From positions 686,776 to 750,775 of the forward strand of contig BNBX01000002.1 of the NCBI GenBank assembly GCA_014656175.1: DNA of 64,000 nucleotides. Direction: 5' to 3'. The stretch is from Streptomyces werraensis (GTDB lineage: Bacteria > Actinomycetota > Actinomycetes > Streptomycetales > Streptomycetaceae). The translations under genes and the position numbers were made by a program. The notes under the pieces are model-generated. The model was not told where the DNA came from, ran no database searches, and saw only the letters and a list, made by a program, of their open reading frames with translations. This document shows positions 59,659 through 64,000 of the stretch, piece by piece. Within the stretch, counting starts at the first letter, position 1; the number at the start of each line of letters is the position of its first letter.

Positions 59659-61502
59659 ACACCGGTGATCTCGTCGAACTCGGACAGCAGTTGCGGGTGG
59701 ACAGTGTCAGGGCGGCGGCCGCGGCCGGCTCCGGGCACCCCACGTCGTCGATGTCCGCGGCCGACCTCATGGCCGTCCTCTTCGCCCGCCACCTGCGCTA
59801 CGACTTCGAGCGCCCCGACCACCCCGCCAACGACCGGTTCGTCCTCTCCAAGGGCCACGCCTCCCCGCTGATGTACGCCACCTACAAGGCGGCCGGCGTC
59901 ATCGGCGACGATGAGCTGCTCACCTTCCGCGAGAACGGCAGCCGCCTCGAGGGCCACCCCACGCCCCGCAAGCTCCCCTGGGTGGAGACGGCGACCGGCT
60001 CCCTCGGGCAGGGGCTGCCCGTCGGCGTCGGCATCGCGCTCGCCGGGAAGCGGCTGGACCGCACCGACTTCCGCGTGTGGGTGCTGTGCGGCGACAGCGA
60101 GCTGGCCGAGGGCTCCGTGTGGGAGGCGGCCGAGCAGGCCGCGTACGAGAACCTGGACAACCTGACCGCCGTCGTGGACGTCAACCGGCTCGGCCAGCGC
60201 GGCCCCACCCGGCACGGCCACGACCTCGACGCCTACGCACGCCGCTTCCAGGCGTTCGGCTGGCACACCGTCGAGGTGGACGGCCACGACGTGGACGCGG
60301 TGGACCGCGCGTACGGCGAGGCGCTGTCCACCCGGGGCCAGCCGACCGCGATCCTCGCCCGCACCCTCAAGGGCAAGGGCGTGGAGTCCGTGCAGGACCG
60401 GGAGGGGCTGCACGGCAAGCCGCTGCCGGAGGCGGAGGACGCGATCGCCGAACTGGGCGGCCCCCGCGACCTGCGCATCACCGTCCAGGCGCCGCCCGCC
60501 GACGGCGAGGCCCCCGCCCGGCGGATCACCACGCCCCAGCTGCCCCGCTGGGAGCGCGGCGAGGACGTGGCCACCCGTGACGCCTTCGGCGAGGCGCTGG
60601 CCGCCCTGGGCTCCGCGCGTGACGACGTCGTCGCCCTGGACGGCGAGGTCGGCGATTCCACCCGTCTGGAGTACTTCGCCAAGGAACACCCCGAGCGCTA
60701 CGTCGAGTGCTACATCGCCGAGCAGCAGATGGTCGCCGACGCGGTCGGGGTCGCCGCGCGCGGCTGGCTCCCGTTCGCGTCCACGTTCGCGGCCTTCCTC
60801 ACCCGCGCCCACGACTTCGTCCGGATGGCCGCGGTCAGCGGCTCGGGCCTGAACCTCGTCGGATCGCACGCGGGCGTCGCCATCGGCCAGGACGGACCCA
60901 GCCAGATGGGCCTGGAGGACCTGGCGATGATGCGGGCGGTGCACGGCTCCACCGTGCTGTACCCGTGCGACGCCAACCAGACCGCCCGCCTGGTCGCCGC
61001 CATGGCCGGTCTGGAGGGCATCCGCTACCTGCGCACCTCGCGCGGCGAGAGCCCCGTGCTCTACGGCCCCGACGAGGAGTTCCCCGTCGGCGGCAGCAAG
61101 GTGCTGCGCTCCTCCGGCCAGGACCGGCTCACCCTGGTCGCCGCGGGCGTCACCGTGCCGGAGGCGCTGGCCGCCGCCGACGCGCTCGCCGAGGAGGGCA
61201 TCGCCGTACGGGTCGTCGACCTGTACTCGGTGAAGCCCGTCGACGTGCAGACGCTGCGCACGGCCGCCGAGGAGACCGGCTGTCTGATGACCGTCGAGGA
61301 CCACCACCCCGAGGGCGGGCTCGGCGACGCGGTCGCCGAGGCGTTCGGCGACGGGAGTCCCGTGCCCCGGCTGGTGCGGCTCGCCGTGCGGAACATGCCG
61401 GGTTCGGCCGCGCCCGAGGAGCAGTTGCACGCCGCCGGGATCGACGCCGCGTCGATCGCCGCGGCCGGCAGGCTGCTGGTGGGAGAGGCGATCGTGTCGT
61501 GA
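59655..61502 (+). CDS. tkt: Transketolase
   Basis: 615 residues. The thiamine-diphosphate motif GDSELAEGSVWEAAEQAAYE continues to the Asn of VVDVNRLGQ. Substrate-site segments are GSGHPTSSMSAADLMAVLF, LSKGHASPLMYATY and ATGSLGQGLPVGVGIA. The pyrimidine domain has CYIAEQQMVADAVGVAARG (Glu that activates the cofactor) and SGLNLVGSHAGVAIGQDGPS. It is a compact transketolase, closer in length to the animal type than to the roughly 660-residue bacterial TktA, so probably a second copy in this genome. It moves two-carbon units between sugar phosphates. It overlaps both neighbours (ATGA, GTGA). Confidence 0.92.
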   Translation: MNTGDLVELGQQLRVDSVRAAAAAGSGHPTSSMSAADLMAVLFARHLRYDFERPDHPANDRFVLSKGHASPLMYATYKAAGVIGDDELLTFRENGSRLEGHPTPRKLPWVETATGSLGQGLPVGVGIALAGKRLDRTDFRVWVLCGDSELAEGSVWEAAEQAAYENLDNLTAVVDVNRLGQRGPTRHGHDLDAYARRFQAFGWHTVEVDGHDVDAVDRAYGEALSTRGQPTAILARTLKGKGVESVQDREGLHGKPLPEAEDAIAELGGPRDLRITVQAPPADGEAPARRITTPQLPRWERGEDVATRDAFGEALAALGSARDDVVALDGEVGDSTRLEYFAKEHPERYVECYIAEQQMVADAVGVAARGWLPFASTFAAFLTRAHDFVRMAAVSGSGLNLVGSHAGVAIGQDGPSQMGLEDLAMMRAVHGSTVLYPCDANQTARLVAAMAGLEGIRYLRTSRGESPVLYGPDEEFPVGGSKVLRSSGQDRLTLVAAGVTVPEALAAADALAEEGIAVRVVDLYSVKPVDVQTLRTAAEETGCLMTVEDHHPEGGLGDAVAEAFGDGSPVPRLVRLAVRNMPGSAAPEEQLHAAGIDAASIAAAGRLLVGEAIVS

Positions 61503-62425
61503 GCGACGGCGGCTCGCGCACCGTACGGGCCGGCCGGCGCCGGGTGGAGATCCACCGCCCGGACAAGGTGCTCCTCCCGGGCGGCGACGGCGCCCGGGAG
61601 TACACCAAGGGCGACCTCGTCGAGTACCACCGGGCCGTCGCCCGCCACATGCTGCCCCACCTGCGGGGCCGGCCGCTGATGCTGGACCGGCGGCCCGACG
61701 GCATCGCAGGCCCGGCCTTCATGCAGAAGAACACCCCCGACAGCTACCCGGACTGGATCACCCGGGTGAAGGTCGGCAAGGAGGGCGGAACGGTCACGCA
61801 CACCGTGTGCGACGACACCGCGACCCTCCTGTACCTGGTCGACCAGGCGAGCATCACGCTCCACCGCTGGCTCTCCCGCGCCGACGACGTGGACCGTCCG
61901 GACCGGCTCGTCTTCGACCTCGACCCGTCCGGCGACGACTTCGAGGACGTGCGGGAGGCCGCCCGGCTGCTGGGGGAGCTGCTGGACGAACTCGCCCTGC
62001 CCTCCGCCCTGATGACCACCGGTTCGCGGGGTCTGCACGTGGTCGTGCCGCTCGACGGCGGCCAGGACTTCGACTCGGTGCGGGAGTTCGCCCGCGAGGT
62101 CGCCGACACGCTGGCCGACGCCCACCCGGACCGGCTCACCACCGCGGCCCGCAAGAAGGACCGCGGTGACCGGCTCTATCTCGACGTGGGGCGCAACGCG
62201 TACGCGCAGACCGCGGTCGCCCCCTGGACGGTCCGCGCCCTGCCGGGAGCACCCGTCGCCGCACCGGTCACCTGGGAGCAGCTCGACGACCCTGAGCTGC
62301 ACGCCCGCCGCTGGACGGTGGAGGACGCCGTCGAGCAGGCCGCCACGGACCCGTGGGCGGGGCTGAACCGCAAGGGCCGCTCCCTCGCTCCGGCCCGTCG
62401 GCGGCTCGCCGGACTGCGCGGCTGA
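61499..62425 (+). CDS. LigD-type primase-polymerase domain protein (NHEJ)
   Basis: 308 residues, the stand-alone polymerase domain of DNA ligase D (archaeo-eukaryotic primase fold). Catalytic Asp140 and Asp142 are in LVFDLDPSG, His180 in TTGSRGLHVVVPL, and DRGDRLYLDVGRN carries the third acidic residue. Such proteins fill gaps with ribonucleotides or deoxynucleotides during Ku-dependent end joining. Ligase and nuclease domains are absent, so ligation must come from another gene outside this window. The GTG overlaps the transketolase stop by four bases, an odd metabolic partner for a repair enzyme. Confidence 0.9.
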   Translation: MSDGGSRTVRAGRRRVEIHRPDKVLLPGGDGAREYTKGDLVEYHRAVARHMLPHLRGRPLMLDRRPDGIAGPAFMQKNTPDSYPDWITRVKVGKEGGTVTHTVCDDTATLLYLVDQASITLHRWLSRADDVDRPDRLVFDLDPSGDDFEDVREAARLLGELLDELALPSALMTTGSRGLHVVVPLDGGQDFDSVREFAREVADTLADAHPDRLTTAARKKDRGDRLYLDVGRNAYAQTAVAPWTVRALPGAPVAAPVTWEQLDDPELHARRWTVEDAVEQAATDPWAGLNRKGRSLAPARRRLAGLRG

Positions 62426-62546
62426 CCCGCCGGCGCCGTCCCCCCTTACCCCGTCGCGACCAGGGGTGACAGCCGCACATGGCGATCGGGTGAACCCTCG
62501 GAGGTTTGGCGAACACACTTGCGGCCACACGGAGGGGGAGGTGGCC

Positions 62547-62993
62547 ATGTCGAACACGAAGAACACCGAAGAGTCACAAGATTCACAGGAATCCCAGGAC
62601 TCCCGTGAGGGCCAGGACTCCCAGGAGGCCCGGACCTCACGTACGCCCCGTAAACGAACCGCACCCCGCAAGCGGCCCGAGAGCGACAGCGACACGACCG
62701 AGAGCACCACGGAACGGAAGAAGCCGAAGCCCATGCAGGTGCTGCGCCAGGCGCGCGAGCAGCTCGCGGAGCTCACCGGCATGGAGGCCGAGTCCGTGTC
62801 CTCCTTCGAGCAGACCTCGGAGGGCTGGGTGCTGGAGGTCGAGGTTCTGGAGCTGGAGCGGGTGCCCGACACGATGAGCCTGATGGCGAGCTACCAGGTG
62901 GAGCTGGACCCCGACGGGGACCTCACCGGGTACCGGAGGGTCCGCCGCTACGAGCGCGGACGCGCCGACGCGCGCAGGCCCGGCGGCCGCTAG
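62547..62993 (+). CDS. gvpO: Gas vesicle protein GvpO
   Basis: 148 residues. The N-terminal 60 are a charged, Ser/Glu/Asp/Arg-rich, probably disordered stretch. The conserved GvpO domain follows ([68 protein letters not shown]). GvpO is required for, or regulates, gas vesicle formation in haloarchaea and actinobacteria. The ATG follows GGAGGGGGAGG. It is the first gene of the cluster; the 120 bases before it hold a weak hairpin (ACCCC/GGGGT, near 62449-62466) but no promoter I can call. Confidence 0.9.
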   Translation: MSNTKNTEESQDSQESQDSREGQDSQEARTSRTPRKRTAPRKRPESDSDTTESTTERKKPKPMQVLRQAREQLAELTGMEAESVSSFEQTSEGWVLEVEVLELERVPDTMSLMASYQVELDPDGDLTGYRRVRRYERGRADARRPGGR

Positions 62994-63057
62994 GCCGCAC
63001 GACAGCAAGCACATCCCTACATCCACGTATCCCCGACATCGAGGAGGAATGGCCGGC

Positions 63058-63477
63058 ATGACAGTCGTACCGGCACAGCAGTCCGGCGGCGGAGGCGGCA
63101 GCAGCGGCCTCTACGACGTGCTTGAGCTTGTTCTGGACAGGGGGCTCGTCATCGACGCATTTGTGCGCGTGTCCCTGGTCGGCATCGAGATCCTCAAGAT
63201 CGACGTCCGTGTCGTCGTCGCGAGCGTCGACACCTACCTCCGCTTCGCGGAGGCGTGCAACCGGCTCGACCTCGAGTCCGGGCCCAACAAGAGCCCCGGG
63301 CTCCCCGAGATCGTCGGCGAGGTGACCGAGTCCGGCGCCCGCGGCAAGTCCAAGGGAGCCCTCTCCGGCGCCGCCGAGACCATCTCGGACGCCTTCAAGC
63401 AGGGGCGCGAGGGCGAGACGGAGTCGCGCCCCCGGGCCCGTAAGAGCACGTCGCGGCGCAAGGAGGAGCAGGAGTGA
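63058..63477 (+). CDS. gvpA: Gas vesicle structural protein, GvpA family, with C-terminal extension
   Basis: 139 residues. Residues about 13-68 are the GvpA core ([55 protein letters not shown]), the amphipathic helix-strand-strand-helix unit that builds the vesicle wall. Unlike the roughly 70-residue GvpA of cyanobacteria and haloarchaea it has a polar tail of about 70 residues ending in Arg/Lys/Glu. The second ATG (63058) was preferred because AGGAGG is 10 bases away; the first ATG (63049) is only one base after it. The stop overlaps gvpF. Confidence 0.9.
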   Translation: MTVVPAQQSGGGGGSSGLYDVLELVLDRGLVIDAFVRVSLVGIEILKIDVRVVVASVDTYLRFAEACNRLDLESGPNKSPGLPEIVGEVTESGARGKSKGALSGAAETISDAFKQGREGETESRPRARKSTSRRKEEQE

Positions 63478-64000
63478 GCACGTACGTCTACGGCATCACC
63501 GCCGCCTCGCACCCGTCCCTGCCGGAGGGCATGGGCGGGGTCGGCGACCCGGCGCGCCCGCTGCGGGTGCTGACCCAGGGCGATCTGGCGGCCGTCGTCA
63601 GCGACGCCCCCGAGGGCCTGCGCCCCAAGCGGCGTGAGCTGCTCGCCCACCAGAACGTGCTCAGCGAGATCGGCGCGGGCGGCTGCGTCCTGCCCATGCG
63701 GTTCGGCAGCGTCGCCCCCGACGACGACACCGTCACCTCCGTCCTCGCCGAACGCGCCGACCACTACCTGGAGCGGCTGCGCGCCCTCGACGGCCGCGTC
63801 GAGTACAACGTCAAGGCCAACCACGTGGAAGAGGCCGTCCTCCACCACGTGATGGCCCTCAACCCGGAGATCCGCGCCCTCGCGGAGGCCAACCGGCAGT
63901 CCGGCGGCGGCAGTTACGACGACAAGATCCGCCTCGGAGAGATGGTCGCCGAGGCCGTCAAGGCCCGGGAGGCCGAGGACGGCGCCGCGCTGGAGAACGC
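63474..64000 (+). CDS. gvpF: Gas vesicle protein GvpF/GvpL (partial, cut by window end)
   Basis: The first 175 codons are present. The GvpF/L opening [17 protein letters not shown], then [49 protein letters not shown] and the following helix [21 protein letters not shown] identify the family. GvpF and GvpL are accessory proteins that bind GvpA during vesicle nucleation. The GTG overlaps the gvpA stop (GTGA), so the genes are co-translated. More gvp genes are expected beyond 64000. Confidence 0.9.
   Translation, partial: MSTYVYGITAASHPSLPEGMGGVGDPARPLRVLTQGDLAAVVSDAPEGLRPKRRELLAHQNVLSEIGAGGCVLPMRFGSVAPDDDTVTSVLAERADHYLERLRALDGRVEYNVKANHVEEAVLHHVMALNPEIRALAEANRQSGGGSYDDKIRLGEMVAEAVKAREAEDGAALEN

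Overview
The window is high-G+C actinobacterial chromosome, almost certainly Streptomyces. Third codon positions are nearly all G or C, GTG starts are common, genes are dense and often joined by ATGA or GTGA overlaps, and many families are typical of the genus: a crotonyl-CoA carboxylase/reductase operon, an Ada-AlkA fusion, a stand-alone LigD polymerase domain, and gvpO/gvpA/gvpF. From memory (not checked), the gene order resembles the S. coelicolor SCO64xx-SCO65xx region. I see no tRNA, rRNA, insertion sequence, CRISPR array or prophage, and no clear sign of recent transfer.

Layout. 1-8.5 kb: the 5' end of a lipoate-ligase-like gene on the minus strand, a gamma-glutamyltransferase, an inositol-monophosphatase-family enzyme, an FAD oxidoreductase coupled to a macrodomain protein, an NfeD/SPFH membrane pair and a CPA1 cation/proton antiporter. 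8.5-15.6 kb: a very large Tat-exported GH2 beta-galactosidase with a LamG insert, a DUF72 protein, and an alkylation-repair pair (Ada-AlkA fusion and Ogt). 15.6-19.4 kb: a sirtuin, a NUDIX hydrolase and an ADP-ribosylglycohydrolase on the minus strand, then glycerate kinase. 19.5-23.3 kb: one isolated gene for a membrane-anchored NACHT/STAND ATPase with a cysteine-rich C-terminus, the best candidate here for an undescribed system. 23.3-24.8 kb: psd-pssA for phosphatidylethanolamine synthesis.

25.0-34.3 kb is the ethylmalonyl-CoA pathway locus: ccr-meaA-mcl-mch-acyl-CoA dehydrogenase in one minus-strand operon, followed by a long-stem hairpin, preceded by a promoter carrying two palindromes, a TetR gene and a double-length 3-hydroxyacyl-CoA dehydrogenase. 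Together they turn crotonyl-CoA (two acetyl-CoA) into ethylmalonyl-CoA, methylsuccinyl-CoA, mesaconyl-CoA and beta-methylmalyl-CoA, then glyoxylate and propionyl-CoA. This replenishes C4 acids and supplies polyketide extender units.

34.6-42.4 kb: a HEAT-repeat protein, a GNAT/Rid pair, a secreted S33 peptidase, a radical SAM protein with a LexA-like box in its promoter, an SRPBCC protein and an MFS exporter with three fused beta-sandwich repeats. 42.4-48.0 kb: a complete branched-chain-type ABC importer (binding protein, LivG, LivF, LivH, LivM) plus an alpha/beta hydrolase; LivF has Glu in place of the Walker A Lys. 48.2-54.3 kb: an SDR enzyme, then a four-peptidase operon (M55, M20, S9, S66). 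54.4-57.9 kb: GNAT, DUF5107/TPR, VOC and holin-like proteins. 58.0-62.4 kb: an NDH-2-like flavoprotein with a 27-bp repeat tract, transketolase and LigD polymerase in one overlapping operon. 62.5 kb to the end: the start of a gas vesicle cluster (gvpO, gvpA, gvpF cut by the window edge).
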